From contig NW_005201176.1 of assembly GCF_000372725.1 (NCBI RefSeq), forward strand, positions 153,308-217,307: DNA of 64,000 bases. The letters run 5' to 3'. Below the pieces are notes generated by a model. It was not told the DNA's origin. It was given only the letters and a program-made list of their open reading frames with translations, and ran no database searches. Every line of letters begins with the position of its first letter. The first letter of the stretch is position 1. Position numbers and translations under genes: made by a program. This DNA comes from Emiliania huxleyi CCMP1516. Taxonomy: Eukaryota; Haptophyta; Isochrysidales; Noelaerhabdaceae. Positions 19,594 through 32,400 of the stretch are shown here, piece after piece.

Positions 19594-22500
19594 ATGGCAG
19601 AGGAGGCGGGCAAGTACACGATCAAGAATCCCAAGTCGGTCGGCCACTGCAAGGCACAGCCCTTGACTGGAGGCGTTACGCTTGAGGCGCGCGTCGGCTT
19701 CACAGGCCGCCACCCCTTCATCGCGGACTCGACACGCCCTCTCCCGATGAACAACAGGAGTGGGACATCGAGGACAAGGAGTTTTACGAAAAGGAGGGCC
19801 TCAACATCGCCACGCGCAACCTCTGGGCCTCCGTCCCGAACCTCCTCATGGGCTTTGCCGTCTGGCTCATGTGTGCGGAGTCACCTGCCTCCCCACCCTG
19901 AGCCCGCCGCCGCCCTCGCCCCGTCCCGCATGGGGGCTTTCCGCCGCACGCCCGCGCCCCGCGTCGGCGTCTTCAGGTGGTCCGTCATCACGACCAAGAT
20001 TCAAGGTGGAGACCTGACTCGCCCGGACCTCCCTCTCACCCTAGCACCTTCTGCCTCTCACCTCGCCCTCAACTGCCTCTCCTCACCTCGTCCTCAACTG
20101 CCTCTCCTCACCTCGTCCTCAACCCGCATAGCCGCTCACACCGCCGACCCCGGCGTCTACTACTTCAAAGACTTTGCCCCGAGCATCGACGGCATCAACG
20201 AGGGCTTCCGCGGCTGCCCGGGTGCAGCCACGCCTCCCCCCCCCCCCCTCTCACCCTCGCCCACCCCCGCCCACCGCCCCTCCCGCCTCCGCGCCCTCCG
20301 AGCCAGGCTGGTACGACAAGGCGTGCTGCTCCACCTGGCAGAAAGCCACGCAGGATGCCTTCAATGATTGGCAGACCAAGAACTACGACGGGGCTACGCC
20401 GTGCGCCCCCCCCCCCCCTCTCCCCTCTCAACACACACCACCGCCATCACCATTCTACCTCCAACCCCCGCTCGCCGCCTATCTTGCCCCTCGCCTCAAC
20501 ACACATAGTCCGCCATCACCATCACCATGCGAGACTCTACCTCCAACCCCCGCTCGCCGCCTATCTTGCCCCTCGCCTCAGGTACTCCAACGCCGACGAC
20601 TTCATGTACTCGAAGGACTTCAAGGACCTCAAGACTGCGCCCGCCTCCAAGGACGGCCCGGGCGGCTTCTACTCGCCGGACGAGGCGTACGGCTGCAAGG
20701 TGGACGCCGACCGCAACAAGGCGTACAAGGCTGCGCTCTACGTCATCGGAGCGACCGGCGGCCTCTCCGGCGGCATCTTCCGCCTCCCGAACTCGTTCGT
20801 CGTCCCGTTCGTCGGAGGGTGAGTCAGACAGCAGTCAGCAGCCCCGAGCGCCCCCTTCTCACACAGACTCACCAGCCCCCCCCCCCCCCCCCCTGCTCTC
20901 CCACCCCGCGCGATCCCCGCGCACAGATCTGCATCGCGTGCGTCTTCCTCGCCTTCTTCTTCATGAACAACATGCCCAAGGAGACGCACCCGGTGCCCGA
21001 CGGCTTCTTCCAGATGTTCTGCAACTACGCCTCCTTCCAGGCGCGCCTCCTTCCGAGACACCTCTCCTGCCGCACTCCCAGAACGGCCTTTACCCGCCCC
21101 CGCTGCCTATACCCGCTCGCACCTCTTCCAGGGTCCCGCCTACATCACCTCCGCCATCGGCGTCGCCATCATTTACGGCACGCGCAACCTCACCCAGCCG
21201 GCGGCCGCCATCCCGATCACCATCGGCATCATCGTCGTCGTGTCGATCATCGAGCACACCTTCATGTACTTCCTCATCCCCAAGGTGAGATTAGCTCCTG
21301 AGATCAGCAGAGATTAGTCGAGGAGCGAGACTAGCCGAGGTTCGCCGAGACCAGCCGGGATTAGCCGAGCGCACCTTCATGTTCTTCCTCGTTCCCCAAG
21401 GCGGCCGAGCGCGTAAGTGCGCGGACTGACAGAGCGATTCCTCAACGGCTGCTGCTCTGCTAGGCGGCCAAGCCGGCCCTCATGACCGGCCTCGCCATCT
21501 TCAAGAACAAGCACAACTACGTGATGACCTACCTGTACATCATGACCTTCGGCCCGACCAGCGCGCGTCGCCTCCCCCGCAGCCGTGTCCGCGACACTCA
21601 CGCACGACGCGTCCCCTTAGGCTCCTTCATCGGCTTCTCCTCCGCCTTCCCCAAGCTCATCGTCGACATCTTCGACGAGTACGGACCAAAGGAGTGCGCC
21701 GAGCTCCAGCTCAAGGGCACACTTGAGCAGGGCGACTGCTCGTACACCGGCTGGCCCGTCAAGGGCTTCTCGCCCGCCTTCCTCGGCGCGCTCAGAAGTA
21801 GAGCAGTATCTGTAGATCTAGGGAGCAGGAGCGGGGACAGTGTGGTGGGGGTAGGACGCTAGTACTTAGGCAACCTCAATCCACGGCCACGCCCAAGCAA
21901 CTAGCACCGGAGACAGCGCCTGCAACCACACAGGCGCGCTCATCGGTTCGCTCATCCGCCCGCTCGGCGGCATGATGTCGGACAAGATTGGCGGCGCGCG
22001 CGTCACCCACTACCACACGGTCCTGATGACGGCGGTCACGATCGGGCTCGGCGTGATCGTCAAGTACGCGCGCGAGGCAGAAGAGAACCGCATCCGCTTC
22101 TTCCCGCCCTTCATGGTCTGCTTCATGATCCTCTTCTACTGCACCGGCGAGAGCTGTAGCCGGGATGTGACCGCGATGTGACCGCGGTGTGACCGCGATG
22201 CGACCGAGACATCATGTCTGTCTCGTGGCGTGTAGATTGGCGGGATGGCACGGAGAGCCCCACACAGCCACCGCGCGCGTGGACGCAGACCGCCCGCGCC
22301 CAACACATTCGCGACGAGACTGCAGGCGTCGGCAACGGCTCCACCTTCCAGCAGATCGCCGTCATCTTTGACAAGACTCTCGCGCCGCCTGTCCTCGGCT
22401 GGTCGTCCGCCATCGCCTCCTTCGGCGCCCTCCTCGCGGGGGCCCGGGCCCACCTGCGACGCGTCTGCGACGCGTGCACGACACGTCCCGTATAGGCGCC

Positions 22501-22674
22501 TTCCTCATCCCCAAGTTCTTTGCGACTGCCATCCAGCAGGGTGCGCCCGAGACGCCCTTCTTCATCTTCGGCGCCTACTACTTCACCTGCATCATTGTCA
22601 ACTGGTGGTTCTACCTGCGCATCCACCCCAACTCGATCAAGCCCGGCACCGCGCCGCAGTCCGCAAAGGAGTAG
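19594..22674 (+). CDS. NNP-family nitrate/nitrite transporter (MFS)
   Basis: About 576 aa in 12 exons: 19594-19870, 19977-20005, 20132-20221, 20307-20400, 20582-20818, 20927-21040, 21132-21284, 21474-21551, 21621-21785, 21934-22146, 22326-22424, 22496-22674. It imports nitrate across the plasma membrane. Diagnostic motifs are GLSGGIFRLPNSFVVPFVGG and the second nitrate signature GNGSTFQQI, with MFS helices throughout (ACVFLAFFFMNN, ITIGIIVVVSIIEHTFMYF). A hydrophilic loop of about 110 residues after helix 1 (YYFKDFAPSIDGINEGF, DDFMYSKDFKDLK) is longer than in bacterial NarK. Two frame problems: near 19735 the frame changes without splice signals (probably a one-base assembly error), and the 20818/20927 junction does not keep frame with the sites I chose. 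Five introns have GC donors. Confidence 0.9.
21285..21473 (+). repeat. Nitrate transporter intron carrying a degenerate copy of the adjacent exon junction
   Basis: Positions about 21368-21408 repeat the end of the upstream exon (CACCTTCATGTACTTCCTC, with changes) fused to the start of the downstream exon (AAGGCGGCC). The copy is followed by GTAAGT. The part before it is built of AGCCGAG-like units. Confidence 0.8.
21786..21933 (+). repeat. GC-AG intron with a 9-bp flanking duplication
   Basis: Intron start GCGCGCTCA equals the downstream exon start GCGCGCTCA. Splicing joins FLGALIGSLIRP in frame. Confidence 0.85.
22147..22325 (+). repeat. GC-AG intron with 11-bp repeats
   Basis: Contains GATGTGACCGC units at about 22164-22207. 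Splicing joins FYCTGVGNGSTF in frame. Confidence 0.75.
22425..22495 (+). repeat. GC-AG intron with an 11-bp flanking duplication
   Basis: Intron start GCGCCCTCCTC against the exon start GCGCCTTCCTC, 10 of 11 identical. Splicing joins SAIASFGAFLIPKFF. Confidence 0.85.
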
Positions 22675-23633
22675 AGGGCGCGGCGCCAGGAGAGCCATGC
22701 CACAAGTGTGGTTGCGGTGCCTGCGCCGTGGCTGGCCAAGGCGTCTCCCCGTGCGCTGTCCACCCCCTCCCCCCCCCCTTCTTCCGCCCCCCATGCAGCT
22801 CATTATCCTTGTGCGTCTTGGCGGCGCCACGCTGCCCCGTACGATTCGATCTCGCGTGGCAGCGCGTGTGTCCGAGATGCGCACAGGTGGGACCGCGTCT
22901 CGCCGGACGCGGGAGCATCATTTGAGAGTGAGACCCTCTATAGAGAGAGGTGTGGAGAGAGGCGCGGCAAGATGTGTGTCCCGTACGATTCGATCTCGCG
23001 TTGGCGCACACGGCTCTCAGGCCACGACTCTCTTTTGTAATATTGCAATATTAGTTGGGTTTATTTTTGAGCTTAGCCTTCGATGTTATGAAACAAACAC
23101 GCAAGGCGGACATGGCATATCGCTCTCGGGCCCACAGACATCCCGCACACCCGCCGCCCCCCGCGCGCGCCCACCCCGGCCGGGAGAAAGGGGAGTGACA
23201 GTTTGGGACGGCAACAGAACGAGTATGTTGAGTCCTGGCTCAACAACGCAGATAAAGGACTTGGGTGGTCCGGCCCACAAGTCCGGCTCATGCGCCCCGA
23301 CTGACCGATCTACCGCACTGAACACTTTCGCCCCCTCGCTCCCAACCCATCCACCCCGCCCCGGGCCGCGCCGCGCGATCTCGGGCAATCTCGCGCTATC
23401 TCGGGCGATCTCGGGGCCGCGCCGCGCTATCTCGGGCGATCTCGGAGCGTCGCTCGCGCGGCGTCACACCTGCTCAAAAAGGAAGGAGGTTGGAGGCAGG
23501 AGGTCACGCCCCATCCAGAGCGCCGTCGTCGCCGGGTTTTTGGCCCCCGGGTCGTCGCCCGACGGTTGCTGCGCGGGGCAGCAGACCATCGGACGGCGCG
23601 ACACCGCCATTTATTTTTTGGGCTTCCCAGAGA
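22675..23633. other. Intergenic, repeats only
   Basis: Contains a local direct duplication (CCGTACGATTCGATCTCGCG near 22838 and 22980), a dispersed repeat (23041-23135), and 10-bp CTCGGGCGAT-like units at about 23380-23445. No gene seen. Confidence 0.6.
23041..23135 (+). repeat. Dispersed AT-richer repeat, copy 1
   Basis: Shares GAGCTTAGCCTTCGATGTTA and the bases through GGCGGACATGGCATATCGCT with 44595-44675 on the opposite strand. Confidence 0.8.
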
Positions 23634-25402
<1,769 letters not shown>

Positions 25403-25672
25403 CCGCGCATGCGTGCCGGCCAGTGCCGGCCACTATGTAGTCATATCGTCCCCGTTGCGCGTCGTCGGTCGCTCCACAGTGCGCGGTGGCTGGTTAGTCT
25501 GGTCCTATGGAGAGGCTAGGCTCTCTCTCTCTCTCTCGTTGTCTGTGGCTCTTTACAATTAAACATGCCGCCCGAGAGAGCGAGAGAGATACGGGTGTGG
25601 AGGGTGCGAGTTGACCAGGGGGGTTGTGCTTGTGCGCCAGGCCCTCATTTTCAAAAAATTCTTTTCCTCGCG

Positions 25673-27100
25673 ATGTCCACCGCGCCGCGCCGCCGCTCGC
25701 GCCGCCTCGCCTCCGCCTCCACCGCCGCTCCCTCGCCGAACTCGCCGCCGCCCGCCCGGCTCCTCGACCTCCCGAGGGAGCTCCTCGAGCGCGTCCTCTC
25801 CCGCTTCGACAGCCCCATCGACATCGCTCGCGTCGCCGCCGTCTCGCTCCTCTTTCATGCCTCGCTCGCGGAGGAGAGCATCCGCTTGTGGGCGCAAGAG
25901 CGCGGCTTCGAGCTGCCGGCGCAGCCAGAGGGCGAGAGCTGCGCCGTGCGGTGGCTGTGCTTCGCTGCGCTGCTGCGCGAGCACAACCCGCCGGCGAGGG
26001 CGGCGGGAGGCAGTCAGCACAATGTCTTCATTGACGGCGAGGGGCGGCTGTCGTCGTGCGGCTCGGAGGGGGGCTACCCAGGACTGCTCGGGCACGGCGA
26101 GGGCGTCACGCAGCTCAACACGCCGATCCGCCTCGCTTCCCCGCTGGACGGCGAGCGCGCGGTGAGCGTGTCGGCTGGAGCCTATCACAGCTTTGCCATC
26201 ACTGCCGACGGAGCTGTCTGGAGCTGGGGCGGTGGATTATTTGGCAAGTTGGGCCACGGTGACGAGCAGCGCCAGCTGCAGCCAAAGAAGGTCGAGGCTT
26301 TTGCTGGGCGGCGCGTCGTCGCTGTGTCGGCTGGACGGTACCACAGCTTCGCCCTCACCGCCGATGGCTCGGTTTGGAGCTGGGGCGATGGAGACTACGG
26401 CAAGCTCGGCCACGGGAGCGACGAGCAGAACCAGCTGCTGCCCAAGAAGGTCGACGCCTTAGCTGGGCGGCGCGTCGTCGCCGTGTCGGCAGGACGCGAA
26501 CACAGCCTCGCCCTCACCGCGGACGGCGCTGTCTGGAGCTGGGGCGATGGACTCTACGGCATGCTGGGCCACGGCGACCAGCAGCGCCAGCTGCTGCCCA
26601 AGAGAATTGAGGCCATGGCAGGGCAGAGAGTCGTCGCTGTGTCTGCTTCACTCTTGCACAGCCTCGCTCTCACCGCCAACGGCGACGTCTGGAGCTGGGG
26701 CCGTGGAGGGCAAGGCAGGTTGGGCCACGGCGACACGCAGCAGCAGCTGCTGCCCCAGAAGGTCGAGGCCTTGGCTGACCAGCGCGTCGTCGCGGTCTCG
26801 GCTGGAGGGTCGCACAGCCTTGCCCTCACCGCCGACGGTGCCGTCTGGAGCTGGGGCTACGGATACTTTGGCGAGCTGGGCCACGGCGACCGGCAGAACC
26901 AGCTGCTACCGAAGAAGGTCGAGGCCTTTGCTGGCCAGCGCGTCGTCGCTGTGTCGGCGGGAGGCGAATACAGCCTCGCCATCACCGCCGACGGTGCCGT
27001 CCTTACCTGGGGCAAGGGCGATCTCGGCTGCCTAGGCCACGGAGAGGACCTGTCGAACCAGCTGCTGCCCAAGAAGATCGAGGCGCGCGGCGGAGCGTGA
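25673..27100 (+). CDS. F-box-like RCC1-repeat (seven-bladed propeller) protein, paralogue 1
   Basis: 475 aa, single exon, starting MSTAPRRRSRRLAS. The N-terminal 100 residues (LLDLPRELLERVLSRFD) look like a degenerate F-box, followed by a WLCFAALLREHNPP segment. Seven RCC1 blades follow, each of the form VVAVSAGxxHSLALTADGAVWSWGxGxxGxLGHGD, with the first blade degenerate. RCC1 propellers serve in several roles, including chromatin binding, Ran exchange and ubiquitin adaptors; the F-box-like head suggests a substrate adaptor (inference). Two close paralogues lie at 41785 and 59799 on the same strand. The 20 or so bases upstream of the ATG (ATTCTTTTCCTCGCG) are conserved between paralogues. 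Confidence 0.85.
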   Translation: MSTAPRRRSRRLASASTAAPSPNSPPPARLLDLPRELLERVLSRFDSPIDIARVAAVSLLFHASLAEESIRLWAQERGFELPAQPEGESCAVRWLCFAALLREHNPPARAAGGSQHNVFIDGEGRLSSCGSEGGYPGLLGHGEGVTQLNTPIRLASPLDGERAVSVSAGAYHSFAITADGAVWSWGGGLFGKLGHGDEQRQLQPKKVEAFAGRRVVAVSAGRYHSFALTADGSVWSWGDGDYGKLGHGSDEQNQLLPKKVDALAGRRVVAVSAGREHSLALTADGAVWSWGDGLYGMLGHGDQQRQLLPKRIEAMAGQRVVAVSASLLHSLALTANGDVWSWGRGGQGRLGHGDTQQQLLPQKVEALADQRVVAVSAGGSHSLALTADGAVWSWGYGYFGELGHGDRQNQLLPKKVEAFAGQRVVAVSAGGEYSLAITADGAVLTWGKGDLGCLGHGEDLSNQLLPKKIEARGGA

Positions 27101-27160
27101 ACTCTTCGAGTCGTCTCAATCTAGACCATACTCGAAAACACTCGAGTGAGATATCTGCGA

Positions 27161-27451
27161 CGGCCCTGCCGATCCGGCAGAGCCCCCGGCTCCTGGTCGA
27201 GCGCGGTAACGAGGCGGGGCTGCTCCGGCTCCACCGTGATGCCTCGGGAGGCCGGCCTGTGGGTGGGCCGCATCATGCACGACCCGTGGCCGCTGCAGGG
27301 CGCTGGATGCGGTCCCAGGCCTGCCCGGCGCGCTCGTCGACCCCGACGCCGCGCCGCTCGTGCTCTACTCACCCGGCGTGAGCGGCATTCGCTTCTGGTG
27401 GGGTCCGCTCGAGGAGGGCGCCTCGACGGTGGGGGAGGTGCCAGACAGATA
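27161..27451 (+). pseudogene. Possible gene remnant, C-terminal fragment
   Basis: Coding-like segments in different frames: RLLVERGNEAGLLRLHRDA, GLWVGRIMHDPWPLQ and LVLYSPGVSGIRFWWGPLEE ending GEVPDR and a stop at 27451. They read like one protein but the distances are too short for introns. No family is recognised. Confidence 0.3.
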
Positions 27452-28023
27452 GTGGGAGCGTTTTTAGGAAAGTCTTTTGCCTTCCCTCGGTAGCTTTTTT
27501 CTTTCCCTCGAGGCTTGGGAGGCCTACCTGAGCCCGATGCGTCGCAGTGCTCTTGGCTCTCTCGGTCTCGCTTGCGTTTCGGCGGTAGTGCTGCGGTAGT
27601 GACGATCTGTACGATCTGATCACCCGAGAGAATGCCACACGTTAGGATGTCGAGCCTCAGCCTGAGTCACCCCACGGCGCCACGCCCCAGCCTCGTTTTC
27701 CCGCTCTCTCGAGAGACGCACGAGAGACGAGGCTCGAGAGACGCGTCGGCCGTCGCGAGCGCCCACGTAGGTCTAGCCCCTGCCGTCGCTAGCGAGTCTC
27801 GCTCGAGCGAGAGAACGAGAATCGGAATGAATCCCAACTTGGCGCTCGCGGCGCGGACCAGCCGCCTTTCGCCCCCTCACATCGATTTTTGCTTTCGCGT
27901 TTCGGCGCCGTCGGGCTCGGGGGGGCGTCGGCCGTGGCCCGTGGGGGGCACGGGCCACGGCCACACGGTGACGGGGGATCCAACTCTCAGGGGGCCACAC
28001 TCGACGGGGGATCCAACTCTGAG
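27452..28023. other. No gene recognised
   Basis: GC-rich sequence with CTCGAGAGACG-like words and a short direct repeat (GGGGGATCCAACTCT at about 27974 and 28006) just before the MITE at 28024. Confidence 0.5.
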
Positions 28024-28448
28024 TAAGGCACCCGGGAAAGATTGGTTCTCGCCCCTGTAACTATTGATATTGATTATTGACAGCATCCCCTCTAACTATT
28101 GACAATATATTGACATATTGATCGCTGATTTTAACCTCCAAGAGCACCAAATGTCGACATTTGTCCCAAACATCGAACGCCTACATGTGGGCTGAAATAA
28201 AAAAAATACGAGTTTAAAGCGATTTTCATGCGATTTAAGCGAGTTTGAAGCGATTTGGGCCCCCGTTTTGAACGATTTAGAGCCACTTTCAAGCCCGGGA
28301 TGGGCCCCCATATTGATATGTTGAGTCCAACCTGACGGTCCTGACCCAGCCCAGGCCCAGCCTCCTCTAACTATTGCAATACATATATTGATATTGATCG
28401 CATCTCTAACTATTGCAGCAATATATTCAATATTTCCCGGGTGCCTTA
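28024..28448 (+). mobile_element. hAT-like non-autonomous DNA transposon (MITE), copy 1, with perfect 8-bp target duplication
   Basis: 425 bp. Inverted ends TAAGGCACCCGGGAAA. Flanking ACTCTGAG at 28016-28023 and 28449-28456. The TAAGG end fits the YARNG pattern of hAT termini and 8-bp duplications are diagnostic of hAT (established knowledge). The interior is AT-rich with ACTATTGAtATTGA words and no coding capacity. Confidence 0.85.
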
Positions 28449-28556
28449 ACTCTGAGAAAGGGGGGGCGGTCCAACTCAGAAGTCAGATCCGGGATGGCCG
28501 GGCTGTCTCGCCAAGCTGCAGAAACAAGCTTTCAGTGCCTACAAGTGTAGGCACTG

Positions 28557-28720
28557 GATTATCGTGCGCGCGGAGCGCGCTGGGGACACACGCGCGGAGC
28601 GCGCTAGCTGGACACACGCGCGGAGCGCGCTAGCTAGACACACGCGCGGAGCGCGCTGGCTAGATACCGCGCGGAGCGCGCTGGCACCTATGTGCGCGGA
28701 GAGCGCACCGCGGTACCGGT
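28557..28720. repeat. Tandem array built on the palindromic word GCGCGGAGCGCGC
   Basis: About five units of roughly 27 bp (CACACGCGCGGAGCGCGCT plus TAGCTAGA-like spacer). More single copies lie at about 28995-29060 and 29168-29205. Confidence 0.9.
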
Positions 28721-29419
28721 AGAGTCTAGACACATGAAGACAGTCTGTTGCAGTCAGTTGTGGCCACGCTGCTTCGAAGCTGGCCTGACGTCGTAGCACG
28801 CGTCTGGCAGACGCTGTGTCTCTGCCTTCTTCCGCGTCATGACCACACCCCGCTGCAGCGAAGCTCCAATGCCGCCCCTCTGTGCATGTGACCTGTCGTT
28901 GTGGTGAAAGCGGTCTTTCCAGTTGAGCCCGCTCCAGTTCTCGAGCGCACGGTTGATGAAGGGCACGGCGACGGCCGCATGTAGCGCCCGGAGACACGCG
29001 CGGAGCGCGCCGCTGCAGAACACGGTCGCGCGGAGCGCGCCGCTGCACAGGCGCGGAGCGCCGCCACTTGAGATTGGGCCTGTGGGTGGGCAGAGTGGTT
29101 CCTAGCGTGTGAGTCAACTCTTAATAGAAATATCGCACCTAGCCCTCCTCAACCCTCAAAATTTTCGTCGGGCGCGCTCCGCGCGCGGCGCTCCGCACCT
29201 GACTCCTTGAGGTTGAGCGGCGTGTGTACGGCTCTCTAGCTGTAGGCCTGCCGCTGGCTCGCACATGTTCTGCAGCTTGGGGCTGTCTGATTTCGCCTCG
29301 TCCCTCGATCGCAACACCAACCTACAAGCTAATCTAAGGGGCCGCCGCGCTGGCAATGGACACTCAAAGTTGGCTGCCTCCACACGAGACGCCACACGAG
29401 GCTCACAAACACCATCTCT
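28721..29419. other. No gene recognised; scattered GCGCGGAGCGCGC words
   Basis: Short ORFs without domains. Likely 3' flank of the kinase gene. Confidence 0.5.
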
Positions 29420-32400
29420 TTACCACACGCCCGAAGCGAAGGAGGCGAAGGGGTGCGTGGAGCTGCGCAAAGTGGCGCTCGTGAGGTAGCGGTCCCACTC
29501 GGCGCCGTCGCCCTCCTCGCTCGCCGGGCTCGCGTACTTTTCGATGGTGACGACGTTGGACGTGTCCGTCGGGTGCGCGATCTTCGGCCGGAACGGGGCG
29601 GGCGTGCTGCGGCTGCGCAAGCTCGACCACGCGATCGCTGCGAAGAAAGGCGCGTCGCAGACCTCGTCCGCCGCGCAGAGCCGCTGCTCGGGAGCCTTGG
29701 CGAGCAGACCGGCCAGCAGAGCGTCGCACTCGGCGCTGCTCTTGAAGAGCAAACGCGGAGCCTCGACGAGGATCTTGCGGTACACCTCTGCCGGGTCGGC
29801 GCTGCGGAAGGCGGGCACGCCGGCGAGCATCTCGAAGAGCAGCATGCCTGTGCTGGCAGCTGGAGGCGTGAAGAGACGCTCTTCACAGCCACAGGCCGAT
29901 CTCGAGGAGCAGCACGCCGAGCGCCCACCAGTCGACGGAGAAGCTGTACGCCTCCCCCCGCACCATCTCGGGGGCGAGGTACTCGGGCGTGCCTACAGGC
30001 AATCTCGGGTACTCTCGGGGGGCTCTCCCGCCATTTCGGGGGCGAGAGGCTCGGGCGTGCCTGTCGGGGTTCGCTCTGCCGCGGCTGCATCACGGCTACA
30101 TCTCGGCTACATCTCGGCTATCTCTCGGCTACATCGCGGCTGCATCTCAGCTGCATCTCAGCTGCATCTCGGCTACGTCTCGGCTATCTCTCGGCTCTCT
30201 CGCGGCTCTCTCTCAGCTATCTCTCGGCTGCATCTCGCCGCAGATAGTCGAGGTCCGCTCTGCGGCGTGCACCTCGCCGTCGTCCGCGAGGGGCCGCAGC
30301 CGCTTGGCGAGCCCAAAGTCGACGAGCTTGAGGTAGCCGACGCCATCGACGAGCAAATTCTCCGGCTTGAGGTCGCGGTACACGATGCCGCTCACCTGCA
30401 CGGGAGGTGTCGGGGACAGGTGTCGGGGAAATGTCTTGGAGAGGGGTGCGGTACGCACGGTGCCACACGCGTCGTGCAGGTGGCCGAGCACGTCGGCGAC
30501 GCACGCGGCGTAGAAGCGGGCCTGCCCCTCCTCGAGGCGACCCAGCATGTGCAGCACTGCGTACAGCTCGCCGCCGAGGACCTGTTCACACCTAGAGGTG
30601 TGAAGAGGCGAGAGGGGAGAGGTGCGCACGCGTGCCGCCGAGGACCGGCTCTAGCAGCAGGAACACGCGCCGCGCGTCCTGGAAGGAGGCCTCGAGCCGC
30701 ACCACTGCGGGGTGGCTCACCTACATGGTCAAAGCAGGGAATCGTGGCACACCTACATGGTCACCTACATGCCTCGGGGCAGGGAGTCGTGACTACGAGT
30801 CGCTACGAAAGCATCGACTGCGGCGGAAGACTACGGCGAACCACAGTGGGGTGCGTGTCCTCTCGAGCGCTAGTCGGAAGGCCAGATTCAGCTCACCGAC
30901 GCGAGCAGCTCACGCTCGCGCACCACGGCACCGACGCTGCCGGACGCGATCAGCTGCCCCTTCCAGAGCGCCTTGAGCGCGTGCGGCTGCCCGTGCACGT
31001 CCGTCACAAGGGAGACGCACCCGAACTGGCCCGCACCAAGCCCCGCGACACGGCGGAGGCTCGAGAGGGTCTGCAGGTAGAGCGAGCGCCTCGCCGCGAC
31101 CTCGCGCACGCCCGCCGTCGCCTCGTGTGGCGGCGAACCGGCCTACTTCAAAGACGAGAGCGGCGGCTAGCGACTCCGCTGCCGTACTCGTCGCCTCGGC
31201 CGGGCGGCGAGTCGGCCTACGCCGATCACAAACCAGCCCTCGTCAATACGGGTGGGACGTGTACACGGTCACGGACGTGACGTGTGGCGGGTCGGCCTGT
31301 GTCCACACCGCGGCGCGCAGCTCGTCCAGCCGCGAGCCGAGCGCCTGCGTGGTGTCGTTCTGTTTTGCGCGGTGCACTTCTACCGTCGTCCAGCCGCCAG
31401 CCGAGCGCCTCCAACCCCGCGTGGCCCGTGGTCGCACTCTTGGCCAACGCGGGCGGCCTCTGGCCCTCAGGCATCGCCCGAGATTGGCCGTCAGGCATCG
31501 CATTCGGCAGCGACGCGACGCGCCGTGGCCCGCTGGTTGGGCCGCCACCGCCGTCGGGCACGTCGATGCGCACGCCGCGGCTGCTCGCTGGCGCGCGGCC
31601 CCCGCTTCCTCCGCCGCCTCCGCCGCCGCCGCCGCCGCCGCCTCCGCCTCCCCCGCCGCCTCCGAGGTGGCCCGAGATTGCCCGAGGTGGGCCGAGATGG
31701 CGGCTGCCGGCGGTGGAGGGGGAGGAGTTGCGGCAGGAGGAGGAGGAGCCGCGGCTGCCCATTCGCTCGTCGAGCGTGAGGTGCGCCTGTTCACTCACCA
31801 CTCACCATCCATTCGTTGTTCACTGAGACGGCCAGGCGCCCGCTCGTCGGGCGTGGAGGAGCGCCGCGTGCGCCGAGCCGCGGCTGCCACCGAGCCGCTC
31901 GTCCTGCGTCAGTTGGGCTGCGTGAGACGGGCCGCCGCTGGCGCCGCTGCCTGAGCGCGGTAGCGAGAGGCGCGACAGCGGTCCGGACCCACCCACAGAC
32001 CCGCTGTCCCTGTCTCCGGCACTCATCGAGCCAAAGAGCGAGTCGAGCGTGCGGCCTGCTGCGCCGGCGGCGGCGCTGGGCGTGCCTGGAGGGCTCACCT
32101 GCACCGAGTTCTCGTCGACCTGAGGCATTCCTTGTGAGTCAACTCCTCTACTCACTCCTCGCGACCCGCACCATCGAGGTCTCGTCCACCTGGGGAAGCC
32201 CCGTCCCACGCTGCCGGGCCGCACGCGCGCCCGAGCCGCGGACGCCAGCGCCGCCAGACAGCCGAGGCGGAGTGTCGGAGGATCCAGAGGCGCGGGAGGT
32301 GCGGCCAGAGCCGGTGCAGCCAGAGCCGGAGGAGGAGGCCGATGACGCCGAGCAGCGCGCCGGCGTCAGCAGACGGTCGAGCGTGCGAGGCTCGGACCCT

